The notes beneath the pieces were generated by a model. That model was given only the letters and a program-made list of their open reading frames with translations. It made no database searches and had not been told where the DNA came from. DNA of 64,000 bases, from the NCBI RefSeq assembly GCF_000004195.4, contig NC_030681.2:138325506-138389505 (forward strand), given 5' to 3'. The translations under genes and the position numbers were made by a program. This DNA is from Xenopus tropicalis (Eukaryota > Chordata > Amphibia > Anura > Pipidae). This document shows positions 45,617-59,016 of this stretch, in pieces. Within the stretch, counting starts at the first letter, position 1. The number at the start of each line of letters is the position of its first letter.

Positions 45617-45918
45617 CAGGTATAGGATCCATTATCCAGAATGCTTGGTACCTGGGGATTTCTAGATAAGGGGTCTTTACCTAATTTGGAACATCTAATA
45701 CCTTAAGCCTGCTAAAAATCATTTAAATATTACATGATTTTTTGCTGCCAATATGGATTCCTGCAGTATAAGGTACTGTTTCATTATTACAGAGAAAAAG
45801 GAAATCATTTTTGAAACTTAGAATTATTTGATTAACATGAGTTCTAAGGGAGATGGCATTTCCGTAGTTCAGAGCTTTTCTGGATAACTGGTTTTCAGAT
45901 AACTGATCTCATATGCAG
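45617..45918 (+). mobile_element. CAGGTA-end MITE, one internal unit
   Basis: The ends CAGGTATAGGATCCATTATC and GATCTCATATGCAG are flanked by TA. One diverged internal unit (GGTACTGTTTCATTATTACA) is present. Confidence 0.8.
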
Positions 45919-48090
45919 TAGTATGAGAGGAGAACTATGGCTTCATGGGGCCCCATACTCTCTCTAGGGGTCATCAATTATAACATCAGTGGTCACCTCT
46001 GCCCCTTGGCTGTAAACAAGTACAAGAGAGCACCAGTGGGAAGAAAATGCCCCTCACATGCCCAGGCTCCTAAACTGCCTGACCACTGCCCGATTGTACC
46101 CAAATCACACCCACCGCCCTCCCAAACTCCACCCACTCCCATACAGCTCTCAGCCCTTTGCATTCTACTCAGCAGCCTGAACCTTTGCTCTGCTAAAGTC
46201 CTGTCCCCAGGCCCCTAAAGGGGAAAAGCTCTGTCACAGACGTTCCACTTGTGTATTAACTGTAACATCTGAATAGAGGCATTTTCTCCAAATGTTACCC
46301 TACAGGCTGGACCCACCCTACCCCTGGTCTGCATCCTTCCACAGATTGGGTCTCCCTGCTCTTAAGTTTAATCATCTGCGGTTTTTTATATTTTAGCTGT
46401 AACTAACGTTTTTTGGGTTTTTTTGCACTTTAAATTGTGTTAATGCCCCCATGGCCTTTTGCATATAACAGGGTTGCAGATTTATGAAAGCCCTGTCCAC
46501 TGTTAAATCAGCTGGGACAATAGCAGCAGTACCTAAAGTGACAGTTCAGCAAGAGCTATTAACTGCTGTGAGCCCATGGATTAAATCAAACAAAAATCGC
46601 CCAGCGAGTGGTGTGCGTTACTATTAGCACCTTTTATTGGCTGCCTCACAATGAGTTTCAAGCATACTGCGGTTGATTCCAATATTTTTTCTTTGTTTAA
46701 GGCATATGTGTATCCATCTGTTTGTCGGTGCTGTATCTTTAAATGTGGTACGACTGCCTGGGTGCCAAGGGTGCATTGCTGATACTGAATGTGTACTCCA
46801 GTGTTTACTATAGGGATGGTCTAAAAGGCATTCTGACCCTGACGGTATATTCCATTATTTTTAACCCTTCCATCACTTTATTGTAATTGGTTACTGAGCT
46901 TTTTATCTGGGCAAAGAAGATGTGAATTGGTCACAGCAAAAGCAGAATATTTAGCACCTGAAACACTTTGTCACATACATTCAATTGTCTCCTCTGCATG
47001 TTGTACCTGGATCCACACTGATTAGTAGACAACTTTGCTTGCTGTGATGGAAGCAGTGGAAGGTGTACAAAATTACATCTAGGAACGGTATTGACTCTGT
47101 TACGCTCAGATTAGCCTGACCATAAGTAGCTTAAAGGGGAACTAAACCATTACCTGTAGATTTTTATCCAGTGTACCTTATCCTAGGTTGGTGATCATGA
47201 CCACGATGCCTGGGTTTGAAAGTGAACACCATCTCTGCTATGCACTTGTGCATTTGGGACCAGATACGTGGGGTTGGGGCCATTTAATTTCGTCATGTGT
47301 AAAGAAGTAGAACGTGGAAGGATCAACTGATGGGTTTTCCAGTTAGTCACCCCCACCCACCCATGAGCCAAGGAATATAACATTCTCAGACAGCCAGTGG
47401 GATATAGTTGACTGGAAGAGGAAGGGACCAAGTCTCTTTGAAACATGAGTTTTCTACTTTTACTGAAATACTTTAAATGCTTCTGTTTCAAAGATTTCCC
47501 TTTACACGTATGCACATGTCTGGCATTCTGTCAGCAGGTAGGGGATTGATAAAATAACAATACAGCATAAAACAGCATGTCGTTTCATAACTTTATTTCT
47601 AGTGCAGTGTCTTTCAAAGAACTGCCAACTGGTTGCTATGGGTTCATAGACAGGTTACTAGACACTTACATTCTGTATTTCCACTCAGAACCAACTGTTT
47701 TCATTCTGCAAAATGTTTTTCTTTAGGTTACATGGCTGTTTTTAATCCCATCACTTACAGGTTTCTGTTTATCCAGTTTCATAAGCAGTTGCAAAGCATT
47801 AGGGATTAAGGGCTATTTATTATCAGATACTTCCTAGCAGCCATCACTCATTTAGCCTCTCCCCCCACATTTATTTATTGCAGCTGGAGTTTCTGGATTC
47901 TGCTCCTGTGCGCTTGGCTTGCCTGCAGATGCAATGGTTACGTAACATTTGTACATAAAAAAACAGTTATTTTTTCATATATATCAATCATATGGTGACT
48001 TGTAGCCACCTTCTGCTGGTGGGATTCTGGTTCGATCTAACCACTGTAACTTGTAGTATAAGTTGAAGGGTTAACATCCTTAACCCAACA
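45919..48090. other. Intron-like stretch, no gene seen
   Basis: No recognisable coding exon, RNA gene or complete mobile element. 46,030-46,215 is C-rich on the + strand. Confidence 0.5.
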
Positions 48091-48215
48091 TAGGTATGGG
48101 ATCCCTTATCTGGACACCCTTTACCCAAAAAGCTTGAAATACTTAAAGACCATCTCTCACAGAGTCCATATTAAGCAAATACTTCTAACTTTTTAAAATT
48201 ATTTCAGTTTGAGAA
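48091..48215 (-). mobile_element. CAGGTA-end MITE, fragment
   Basis: TAGGTATGGGATCCCTTATC and a degraded arm (CCATCTCTCACAGAGTCC) are present; internal units and the other terminus are missing. Confidence 0.6.
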
Positions 48216-48401
48216 AATCATTTTATACAAGAATTAGATGATGCTAAGGAGGAGATGTCACTTCTGTGACTCTTTAGACAGTACCAGTAGATTACTTTAA
48301 CTCAAAACCGATTATCTAATACAGAACAAAGGGGCAAATTATGCCACTTGGAGCCCATATACCTGCCATGCTCCATCCTCATCCATTCTGCTGAGCAGTA
48401 C

Positions 48402-48611
48402 TAAGGGCGAAGACACACGAGTGAAGGGTAAGGGTGAAGACACACAGAGCTACTAGTAGCAGCTACTTGTTGTGGCTACTAAAAAAAGACAATGCTGATC
48501 ATTTACTGATAGTTGTCTCTATGTGTGTTTAGCAGAGGCAATTGGCAAAAAATGGCAGGGTATTTTCTGGCATTCAGTAGCCATGACATGTAGCTCTGTG
48601 TGACTTCACCT
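48402..48611. mobile_element. TAAGGGTGAAGACACAC-end hairpin MITE with doubled left end
   Basis: TAAGGGTGAAGACACACAG (from 48,429) and TGTGTGACTTCACCTAA (right end) are inverse, continuing into AGCTAC and GTAGCT. A second, slightly different copy of the left end, TAAGGGCGAAGACACACGAG, precedes it at 48,402-48,421. Confidence 0.7.
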
Positions 48612-51095
48612 AAGAGGTGAAGGGGAGCCCTAAATGCATAAGAAGGGGGTAAGTACAGGACTACCTAATACCTTGTACCTTGGCGCTCCTGCCTTGCACT
48701 TTGGAAATTGCTTAAGATATGTGAGAGTGTCTGGGGACACCCATCCATGTATTTATCACTAGCAACACAGTCTTCCCGTGCTGATTGATACAGAACTTAT
48801 CTTCAGAGTATTCCTTGGTAGTTACTAACTGCTAATTTTTCCCCTGATAAAGTCTGTGTTCATAACGTTATGCACAAATTCAAATAACTGCAGCAAAAAA
48901 AATAGAGAATCTTCTTTTTCTGTTGGCTGGAAGGTAGAATTACGACAGACAAGAAAGCCCAATTATGGGGCTGTCAATGAACATAAGAGCCTCAGGCCAT
49001 GGTAAATGCACCAGTAGGATGTGTGTCCCAGCCTTTCAGTCCATATCAAGTCAGGCTGGAATGTATTTGTTTAAATAGCTCTGTTTGCTTGGACAGACTT
49101 CTACTGTTCCATCATGGTTGGTTGGTGCCTTTGTGGCCTATTCTTACAATGAATAAATGTGTGTTTGTATATAGGAAATAAAACCAGATTTGCATCTGTC
49201 ATATGATCTATGCTTGTTACACTTGCCAACGGAATCACGGTAGCCACGGCCAAGTGCTATTGTTCTTTGGCCACTTTTTTGTGCCTGAGAGAGAATTTCT
49301 GGCTTTCTGTACAATGTAGAGCTAGCGGCTTACACATAGAGGCAGGGCGTGCCAGTACCAAGAACCTTGATGTGGTTGTTAATCTTAAAATCCCATAGTC
49401 ACATTGTGAAATTAAATGCTTAGCGGTCAACAGGTAGGTAATCTACACCGCAGGGTGTAACGGGTACTGAGAGACAAGTGATGCTGGGAATGTTATTGTG
49501 TGCTCATTGGGTTCTTTTTGTGATGTGTACAAAACAAAAAACTGCTTTTGTTTGTGACCTCAAATTGTTAATACGCATATGCATTATTGGGAATATTGCC
49601 ATTATTGGGAACTTTGGTTTTTCACCTACAAAGATCTCTCTTTGAGCGCGTGTCAGGGTGACACTGTATTGTGAATGCTGCTGGCAGAGTGCACTCATGG
49701 GGCAGCCAACAGAGAACCCTATGCAAAAAATAGGCCCTCATTAATTGGCCCCCAAAGTAACTTGTTGACACAAAGTGCCAGAGAAGCCAGGTCGGGCTGG
49801 GTTGGGGCTGGCCTTCAGAAGCTGTTTCTTTGTCATTGATGGATTGTCTTGGGATTGCCCCTGGGGTCTCATGTGTGACCTGAAACTAAACCAGCCCATA
49901 CACAGGAAGAATTAATCAGGCAATCTGACCCCTTCAGACGAAGCGGCAGCGTATCTGCTCATGTATGAGCCTGCTCTGAAGACCTGTTTAATAGATATCT
50001 CACCAAATAGTTGTTCTGAGAGCTGTCTGGCAGCTGTAGAACAAGGGCCACATAGTCACCCATTTTGATCCTATCCTTGGCCAAGCAATTGGATCAGCCC
50101 ATTTTGGCCCAAAATGTAGGTGGCCAAATTGGGCAATGATCTGCTGGTTTTGTCATTCTTGCCTAATAAGAGGATCTTATTGTTTATGGCCATCTTTTAA
50201 GTCCAAAAATAGCCACAGGTGGAAGTCACCATGTTCTTAAGGGGACAATAGGTTAATAGAAACTACTGTCTTTCCTATATATCTTTTCCAATCCAATTAG
50301 GATTACCCATTAGAATCGAATGCATCGGCTCCTATAAACCGCCCGCAGATATGTGCCTGGGAGGTGTTACTTCAGAGGTGCGATTAGTATATTATTAGTA
50401 TACAGCTTCTTATGTTCTTGCATAGGAATGTATAAGCAACTTGTCAAGTTTCCTTCCACGTCTTTAGCTGCCTTTATACAGGAGCATTCTAACCGCAGCA
50501 TTCAGCATCTCAAACCTACAGGCAGATTTATCAAAACTGGAAAATTGTTCTGAGATAATGCTTCTATCTTTTTTTTCTTTCCCAAGTATTTATTATTTAT
50601 TATCCTCAATGAGCGGAGTAGTAGAAAGGTTTACTTTCAGACAGACGCTGATATGTCCATAGGGTGTAATTGGACCTCAGCAGCTTTGTTTAAAAGAAAA
50701 TTTAATAAAGAACGCCAATGAGAAGAAATGATAAATATCTAAAATATCTTGCTCACTGGTGGTTAGGACAGGCTGTGGCCTGAATGCTGTGCAAAACTGC
50801 TGTACTTGCCCTTTAACAGATTCAGCATAAATTGTTAAGTTTTTCCTGTGCAATTGTTTATTAACTGGAAAGTTACTTTTCTTCCTTGCTTTTGTCCCTT
50901 GGTGCCAGCACTGCAGCAATAACTGCCATTTGTTCTCTGTACTTTGTTTATTATGCACCTTATAAATAACATATTGACAAATGTTGATTAAGAGATTATT
51001 AAAAGAATCCTTTACCTAAATTAAACATTTACTATGATGCAGAGAAAATGAGACAATGGTTTTTGAATGTTGTAGCTTTTTGTTCAGCAGTTCCT
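48612..51095. other. Intron-like stretch, no gene seen
   Basis: Nothing here has splice signals joined to protein-like sequence. Confidence 0.5.
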
Positions 51096-51425
51096 TAAGG
51101 TGGCCATACACGGGCCGATTCTGGCTGCCGATATGGGTCCCTTAGACAGATATGGCAGTTTATTGGCTTGTGTATGGGCACTACAGACGGGTCTGCCCAA
51201 CCGACATCTGGCCTGAAATAGGGCAGATATCGATTGGGCAGGTTTAAAAATTAGTCTGATCGGGGACCGTTTCGACTCGTTGATGCGGTCCCCGAACCGA
51301 CGGACGCCTATACCCGTCGTTCTAATTCAATCGTTTGGCCCCAGGGCCAAACAACCAAATTAGCCCAATATCGCCCACCCGTAGGTGGGGATATCGGGAG
51401 AAGATCTGCTCGCTTGGCGACCTTT
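51096..51425 (+). mobile_element. TTAA-target MITE (GGTGGCCATACAC end), right end lost
   Basis: It begins TTAAGGTGGCCATACACGGG and follows the internal order of 35,136-35,484, but stops abruptly after GCTCGCTTGGCGACC, halfway through the right subterminal palindrome. Confidence 0.7.
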
Positions 51426-51641
51426 AGTATGGAATTTCTTCAGCCAACTGGTTGCCAATGGTCAATTTACCCTCCCAACTAGGCAGCAGCTGTTAGTGGG
51501 TATCCACTGGTAAGGAAACTGAAGGGTAACCCTCTTAGCTGCCCTGTCAGTGCTTGGGCCGGGAAAATGGGTGGGCTGGGTGGGGCAGAGGCAGCCCTCC
51601 GCTTATAAGGGGTAATAAGGGTCAGGGAAAGGACTTATAGG

Positions 51642-51733
51642 TAGGGTTGCCACATAATTTGTAATGCAATCATCAGCCTTAGCTTATGATTTGCTTGTTA
51701 GGCCGGTCAAATACCGGGCTTGTGGCAACCCTA
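51642..51733. mobile_element. Short hairpin MITE, 92 bp
   Basis: TAGGGTTGCCACATAA at the left and TTGTGGCAACCCTA at the right are inverse; the ends match the element at 14,693-15,006. Confidence 0.65.
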
Positions 51734-53803
51734 TCAGTAAGCAATCTGCTGGTGTGTGTGCTTAGCGCTGAACATGGGCAGGAGAAGTCTAATCATTTGC
51801 CACGTGGGGCTTTTAAAGCCATAAGAAAATGACAGGGGGCAGTATTTATATTCTGCATGTTCATATTTTGATGCATGCCCCCCCCCGGGCAACAGCTTCT
51901 GTTTGTGTGTTTCTATCCGGCATTACCTTGGCAACGGGGGTCAGAAGGAAGCCAGCTGTTAATAATGAAGATCCTGGCAGATAACCTATAATGAAGTCAT
52001 GCAGAGTGAAGGAAGAGAAAATAGATTTTGGGTGTGGGAGGTGTCTCCTATCATTCTGTCAAGTAACTACTGAATATACTGTCTGATGAAGGATGGGGGG
52101 GCCAGCAGGATGTTGTTGAACTTCAACTACTGTCATCACTTTCATGTTAATAAAAATGTAAATAGCAACTACAACACAGGGCATCCTTTTATTATTTGAA
52201 GTAATTTAGATGTAATATGAACAGGGAAGTGTTTAATTACTTCCTTTATATTTCTACAGAGCAGATACTGGCACAGCAGTTTTAGCCTTACCCATTTAAC
52301 CCTCATCCCTTAAGTTGGCTGACCATATGTATCCTCATTACCTCCCACAGGCCTCCTATTGTGTTACAGTGCCTTCATATCGAGCAAGGCAGCAGTCTAG
52401 CAGCCCAGGGGGACAGCTTAACCAAATGAGCTGTAAATGGCCTGTTCAGTAACAGGATTGTTAATAATCTGTTCATAGCGATATCATCAGTCTCTTCCAG
52501 CATAATTAGTCCCTTGGACTGAGTGCAATTCTATAGGAAAAAATAGAACTGTGGTCCTTTTAAAGGGACCTGGCATAAACGCAGCCAAGCACGTTTGCTA
52601 TAGTGTCAGTTCAGAAGACATTGAATTAGAGCAACACTCTTTTGGGTCCCTGGTGGATCAATTAACCATCTGAAGGGCCCCATGACTGGCCATACTCTCA
52701 GTTCTAGCTATAAATGGATCTATTCTCACACTAACTACTACTGAGCCCCCTACCATAAGCACTTCAGCACCAACCACCCTGCCCAGGGTGGCAAAGAGAC
52801 AGAAACAGCCAATAGTGGAACTGCCAGGGAACTCTTGTTTACTTGTTCAACTGTAAGCAAGTTTAGCCTTGTGCACAATATATGGCTGTAATTAATACCC
52901 ATAATTACTAAATGGCAGCTCAGAAACCAGTGCAATTAGCATCAGAATGTAATAATCAGCCCTGTAGCATCAGCTTATATGACAGACAAACCCTAATTTT
53001 CTGCCTGATAATTTGCAACAACCTCTAAGCTTAGTTTCTTAACAGCTGCCCAGAGCCCACTGAGCATGTGCAGTGTCACTGACACTTTCCAAGATGTGAG
53101 AAGTCCTGGATCATTGCTGCTACTGAGATGCTGAAAGTTTAGGCTTAGTAAGTACAGTATAAAAAAAATATAGTATTTTTAGCCAAATTCTCTAAGCAGC
53201 AGGGAGATCCGTTTTGGTCTCCTTGAAGAACCCATGTTGTAGTATATGTGCAAAGAATCCAACTGATATCGTTAGAGCAGAATAAAGGATATAGTGATAT
53301 CCCAATCTGTTGTATTGGTGCAGTGAATGAGTTTACAATGGAATATTCAGTGATACACTCCCAGTGGAACTGGACCTGAGGACATAAGAGAGATCTTATT
53401 ACAGCTTATTTTAATCAGATTACATGTTGGCCTGTGTCTGTATGAGGCTCCTCCTCTTTAATTGATCCAGTTATGCTGCTTGGTCATTTTTATAGTGGCT
53501 GTCTATTAACCTCTTCCTCATCTAGCATGAGAGAGGGAATTGTCTTGTCATATTTTAGTTGTATAAGGTCTAGCCCCATAACCCATTTTGAACATAGAAG
53601 CGTTAAGCATATAAGGATATTTAAAGTCACCAAGGAGTTCCATGACTATATACAAGCATGAAGCCGAAGGCTGATAATGTGTAAATCAAAGTTATGCACC
53701 TCATAAACCGGATACTTATCCATTCAGAGATTTATATTCTGTGTAAGGGCCGGGGCTTCCTCTGTAGCAGGGATTGTGCGCTTGAATGCAATGGAGGCTT
53801 ATA
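51734..53803. other. Intron-like stretch, no gene seen
   Basis: No coding exon or complete element is recognised. GGCCTCCTATTGTGTTA (near 52,350) also occurs near 15,258, so a dispersed repeat is present at both places. Confidence 0.5.
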
Positions 53804-54130
53804 CAGGTATGGGATCCCTTATCCAGAAACCCATTATCCAAAAAGCGCAGAATCACGGAAAGCCTGTCTCTCATAGACTCCATTTTAATCAAATAGTACA
53901 GAATTTTAAAACGGATTTCCTTTTTCTCTGTAATAATAAAACAGTACCTGGAATTGATCCCAACTAAGATATAATTACCCCTTATTGGATGCAAAACAAT
54001 CCTATTGGGTTTAATTAATGGTTTATTGATTTTTTTGTAGACTTAAGGTATGGTGATCCAAATTAAAGAAAGACCCCTCATCCGGAATACCTTTGGTCCC
54101 AAGCATTCTGGATAACGGGTCCTATACCTG
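53804..54130 (-). mobile_element. CAGGTA-end MITE, one internal unit, complete, 327 bp
   Basis: The termini CAGGTATGGGATCCCTTATC and GGGTCCTATACCTG are flanked by TA (53,802-53,803 and 54,131-54,132). It has the same length as the copy at 33,155 but the opposite orientation. Confidence 0.9.
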
Positions 54131-54243
54131 TACTGCATCTTGCTGGTAAACACACAACACAGATTGAGCCCGAGCTAGGGGTAGGCAGAAGAGGCCCAGG
54201 CCTAGGGTGGAACTATGGGTGGTGCTAGGAGCCTAGGCTACAG

Positions 54244-54640
54244 TCCTGCAGCGGGTCTGGTACCTGCGGTTTACCCACAAGAAAAGAGGGTACCCTGAAG
54301 GTTGCAGGTAGATTTTTTTTGGATGCAGATATAGATGCAGACCCACAGTCATGGGTCTTATGCATATTTCTTATATTACCTGTATTATATATATTTTACT
54401 CCTTTATACATCTTTGAAAAAAAAAATTTCTTCCCTTGCCCACTTCTAATGATGTCACTTCCTGGTGCACTAACAGTACTTCCTGTTAAATTGCGGTCAG
54501 CGGTTATGGGTCAGGTTGAGTATAAGGCTAGGCCACAGTCGGGTTGGGTAGCTGGTCAATGTGAGTAAAAAGGCAGGTTGTGGGTGCAGGTCACAGATAG
54601 CGGCCCCGTGGGTCCGGGTCTCAAAAATTGGTTCCAGCTC
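54244..54640. repeat. Frog interspersed repeat (GTCCTGCAGCGGGT type)
   Basis: GTCCTGCAGCGGGTCTGG starts the stretch. A later part (GATGTCACTTCCTG, GGTCAGGTTGAG, GGGTCCGGGTCTC) is the inverse of words at 20,423-20,645. Confidence 0.5.
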
Positions 54641-55872
54641 CCTTCTGTGCTTGGGGGTGTGTGGCATTATGGCAGGGAGCTTGCCTTGGGTGCCATTACC
54701 TTTTGGCCTGGCACTGATGACACTTGATGATTTAAAACTGAACTTTTTCCATTCCAATCCTATAAACAAAGAAACCTTTATCTCCCTTTAATCACTAGAA
54801 CCTATGTGCAGTTCTGATATCATTGGCACAAATCACAATTAGGAATATTTCTGCCGGTTACTCGGTTTCTAAGGAAAAATATATTTCCATCGCTATGGAG
54901 CTTTCTGCCATACAAAGCACTAATGCCTGGCTTCCCTTTAGCAACACGTTTTTCCATGGACTTTCCTCGCTCACATTTTCCTTTAACCATTACCATATAC
55001 CAGTACCATATATTGGCTAATTTGAATGGATGAGGTCCAGCTATTTGCCAGTCAATGCGCTAATTGCTTTTAGCACAGTCCTATTCTTTTTCATTTCAAA
55101 GATCATTATTATTTTTTATTTCTTGGAGTAGCCTGGTGTTGCACCCTGACAGCACTTGGCATTGCAGCCTAAATGAGTATTGATTTCCTGAGAAACATCA
55201 GTCGTTCGCTAGAACATTAGCCAATAAAGAGATAAAGCTCGGGGGCATCGAAATGACTCATTCTGCATTCAGCTTTTAACCAAGAACTGAAAGTACACTT
55301 CCCTGTGCGGCTACTTATCACAGGGCTCTTGTACATGACCGCAACTCCAGCAGCCCCATTAAGCCGGCTACACCCTATTATATTCCATACAAATCCGTTA
55401 ATATCCAAGCAAACTGTATGACCCTCAGGCAGTGTGATGCAATTGCACCAAAGTTGATAAGGTGGAAGGTCCAGCCAGCAGATGGCACAATTTTAGGTGG
55501 TTATGGGTATACATGGGCGGAGAATACACTATAGCCAACCAATCAACCCCCTGGGCTCAACAAATGCATACCATTCAGGGGCCATACCCCGTATGGTGGC
55601 TAGCTGGAATACAGTGGGAAGGGTAGCTGTAATGGCATTACCCCCTCTCATCACCCATTGTTGTGACCGTTAGCTTAACCCATTATGCTAGAGGATTATC
55701 TATGCATTGCTAATCTAACTATCAACCTTACATGGAGTAGCTGCAGCTTTGCTGTTTGGCCTGTTTTGCTCAGGAAATAAGAAAAATCATGTGATTGTGA
55801 TTAATGATTAAAACAATAGGGAAAAAGCATGTTCCATTGCATTCATTTTGAATAAGGGGGTATACTGACACT

Positions 55873-56503
55873 TTAAAAGGATTGTTCACCTTTTGAATTA
55901 AATTTTAGTATGATGTAGAGCAGGGGTGGCCAATACGTTGATCGCGGTGCACCAGTCGTTCCCCCGTGGATCACTGGTGGACCGCGATGAAGCCAGGGAT
56001 GTGGAAGTGCTGCATGAATGCATACATATGAATTCACGCCACACTTCCGCATTCCGCGGTTATAAGTTGACCGCGGAATGGAAAAGTCTGGCCACCCCTG
56101 ATGTAGAGAGTAATATTCTGAGACAATTTGCAACTGGTCTTCATTTTTTTATTATTTGTAGTTTTTTTTTTTCTTCTTTTTTGTTTAGCAGCTCTCCAAT
56201 TTGGAGTTTCACCAGCTATCTGGTTTCTAGGGTCCAAATTATGTTAGCAAGCAAGAAGTGGTTTGAATGAGAGACTGGTATAAGAATAGGAGAGCTCCTG
56301 AATAGAAAGATAAGTCGTAAATAGCAACAATAAAATTGTAGCCTCACAAAGCAATAGGTTTTTGGCTGCTGGGGTCAGTGACCCCCATTTAGCAAAGTTT
56401 TAGAAGAAGAAAGCAAATAATTAAAAAAAAATAAAATAAATAAATAATGAAGACCAATTTAAAATTTGCTTAAAATTGGCCATTCATAACGTAGTTAAAG
56501 TTA
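55873..56503 (+). mobile_element. T2-like MITE, long frog type, right end lost and interrupted
   Basis: It begins TTAAAAGGATTGTTCACC and continues with TTTTAGTATGATGTAGAG, resuming after an insertion with GTAATATTCTGAGACAATTT. The same blocks occur in the shorter copy at 61,352-61,639. The right end is missing after AACGTAGTTAAAGTTA. Confidence 0.8.
55921..56100. mobile_element. hAT-like MITE, 180 bp, with perfect 8-bp target duplication
   Basis: It begins CAGGGGTGGCCAATACG and ends TCTGGCCACCCCTG. ATGTAGAG is present immediately on both sides (55,913-55,920 and 56,101-56,108) without mismatch. It interrupts the T2-like MITE. The interior is CpG-containing and partly fold-back (ATTCCGCGGT and ACCGCGGAAT). 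Confidence 0.9.
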
Positions 56504-56880
56504 TGGCCCATGGGGAGATTAGTTGCCCGCGGCTAATCTCTGCTACCACAGGTGACTAATCTCCCCGGAATGCCTTTTTACCAGCAATAAAGTGAATCAC
56601 CGGAGGAAAGGGAAATACTTTTTGAAGGAAAAGACTATAGTGATAGGTATATTAGGGGTTTTTTAAAAACCCCTAATTTTAAAATGGCAATTTTTCTTTG
56701 TTTTCATGAAGTTGCCTGCAGGAGGAAACTTAAGTGACTTCAGAAAAATGAAGCAACACGTATGCGTTTCCATTGGTTGTTCACTTTGTTGCAGTGGGAA
56801 GGCATTTTGGGGAGATGCCCCCGGTAGCAGAGATTTAACCGCAGGCGACTAATCTCCCTGTCAGACATCAGCCTAAGTGT
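56504..56880. mobile_element. GGGGAGATTAG-type MITE, rearranged
   Basis: GGGGAGATTAGTTGCC at the left and GGCGACTAATCTCCCTG at the right are inverse. Inside lies AAAAGACTATAGTGATAGGT plus ATATTAGGGG, the inverse of part of the T2-like element at 57,720, so another insertion or a chimera is present. Confidence 0.6.
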
Positions 56881-57719
56881 GAAAAACCACTTTAAGGGCA
56901 GATTTGATCCTTAAAATACTGTGATAAAATATATTATTATACAAATATATTATTATACAAATATTTCAGGATGGATTTTATGATTTTAGTTATATTTAAC
57001 ATTCAGCCTTTATTCTCTTGTGGTGGCTTATCCCATCATCTGATTCCTGACTTGCCTGATATAACCGACTGCCTCATCATGTTTGTGCCCCATGGGGTAA
57101 ATCAGTCAGAGATCCTATCGCTGCTGTACAGAGTGCTGTCTCCTGGCCTGTGTGCATGGGTAGGCGCTACGTGACCTGCACACAGGGAATTACCCCTGAA
57201 ATACTCATTTGTGGCTAAAGCCTATACATATATGATGGCTGTAAGAACCGAACGTGTACTGATCCATTTGTTTTTGTGACCTGGAATGCTGCTTTTATAA
57301 CGGTCATTTAGGGTTTTCCAGAGAAAGAGCTGGAATGAGGGATGACCGGGCTTCATTTGCTTTGGCTGAGTGCTTGAACCTGCCTTCTTGTTACCCTTGT
57401 GCCATTATCAGTAGGAAACATGCCTTGAAAAGAGCCCCAAGCAAAACAACCTCTGGGAAATAACAAACCTTTTCTGATCCTTTCCTTATAAACTGACATT
57501 GACTAAAAGGACTCCCAGATAGAAGCCTTTGTCTGTAATGGAAGTATATCTGCTCCCAGTCTCGGATAAGTGCAATTAAAAACACACGTAGTATGTGGTA
57601 AGGTGAGTGAGGGTACAGGCAAGTGTAAGTAAGATATATATATTTTTTTTGTTTAAAATAAAATGCTAATTGTCTTATTTGTCCCTTTTTGGCTGTGTGC
57701 ATTACATCACTGATACTGT

Positions 57720-58110
57720 TTAAAGGTAAACTCCGCCTTCCGAATCAAAATTTGTCAAAGAGCCCCACACAGCACAGAAACCCCTAATATACCTATCACT
57801 GTAATCTTTTCCTTCAAAATGTATGAATAGATACCATTTTATATGCTGAAATCCAACTGCAAAACAGTTCTTCTCTCTTCTCTCTTTGCATCATTTGAAT
57901 TCCTGGCAGGGGAGGAGGGACTAAATTGAACTGTGAAGTTCCTTTCCTTATTGACATCACATGTGCAGGGAATTGTGGGATTGGGAGGATGCAGGCTGAG
58001 GACAGGCGACTAGTGTTATATTTTATTTTGAGTCTCAAAGTAGTCAGCCAGATCAACAGGGGGCGGGGCTTAGGGAACTGTTCCAAACCATATTATTACA
58101 TTAAAAATCA
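57720..58110 (+). mobile_element. T2-like MITE (TTAAAGGTAAACTCC end), right end unclear
   Basis: It begins TTAAAGGTAAACTCCGCC. CCCCTAATATACCTATCACT recurs inverted at about 56,650. The right terminus is not resolved. Confidence 0.5.
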
Positions 58111-58179
58111 TGTATATTGCATATATTTACTGTTCACATCTTTGCATTGGTATTGTGCATCTTTAGAAGGTTTGTCCCA

Positions 58180-58498
58180 GTAAAGGTGGCCACACACGAT
58201 GGTCGCACAAAAGATCGTTCCCATCCTCCACAGATGTTTAGGGCTGAATCGTCAGATATGGAGGTAAAAACAATAGGATTTCTACCTCCTTCTGCTGATT
58301 CAGCCCTGAACGTAGATTTTGCTCAAGTGCCTTCAATGGCACCCAATCAAAATCTTTTAAACCGCCCGATCGGTGTGTCAACTGATATCCGCAGCCTTCT
58401 GCAATATCGGTCACCTCAACGAGTTGCCATACACGCACCGAATATCGTACGAAACGAGGTTTCATGCGATATAATTGGTGTGTGTATGGCCAGCTTAA
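58180..58498. mobile_element. TTAA-target MITE (GGTGGCCACACAC / GTGTATGGCCAGC ends)
   Basis: AAAGGTGGCCACACACGAT at the left and GTGTGTATGGCCAGCTTAA at the right are inverse. TTAA is intact on the right and GTAA on the left. The internal blocks are shared, inverted, with 25,533-25,800. Confidence 0.75.
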
Positions 58499-59016
58499 GG
58501 CATATGGAAGCCTGGAAGCCATAGATTTTTTTTTAAATTTTATTCTTTAAGAAAAACTGCATTGAGATTGTATGTGGGCAATTCCAGACATGAATTGAAT
58601 TTGGTATACAAGTGTGTGAACTTTTACTACTCCATGGCTGCACAGATACTGCCTGGCTGTGCGCACTCGCCTTACCACATATTGTCGGTTTGTACTTGAC
58701 CTTATCTGAGGCTGGAAGTGGATATACCTACATTACAAACAGTGCCACAATTGTTATCTATCTTGTCTGCATTTTCCGAATTGTCATACAAAACAAAAAC
58801 AAAACCTCCAAAGTTTTAAAGCAATAGAAGGATCCTCCAGGGAAGGGAATGGACATCTGCCATTGACTTCTGCGTGATCAGGTTTTACCTGGCATTTGTT
58901 AGATTCCTGTTTCGAGCTGTTTTTAACGCATAGTAAATCTTGAAAAATTAGCAGCTCTTTTTCTGTGACTTTTAGCTCTTAGATATCCTGACCCGGACTG
59001 TAAACAGCCCCCTTAA

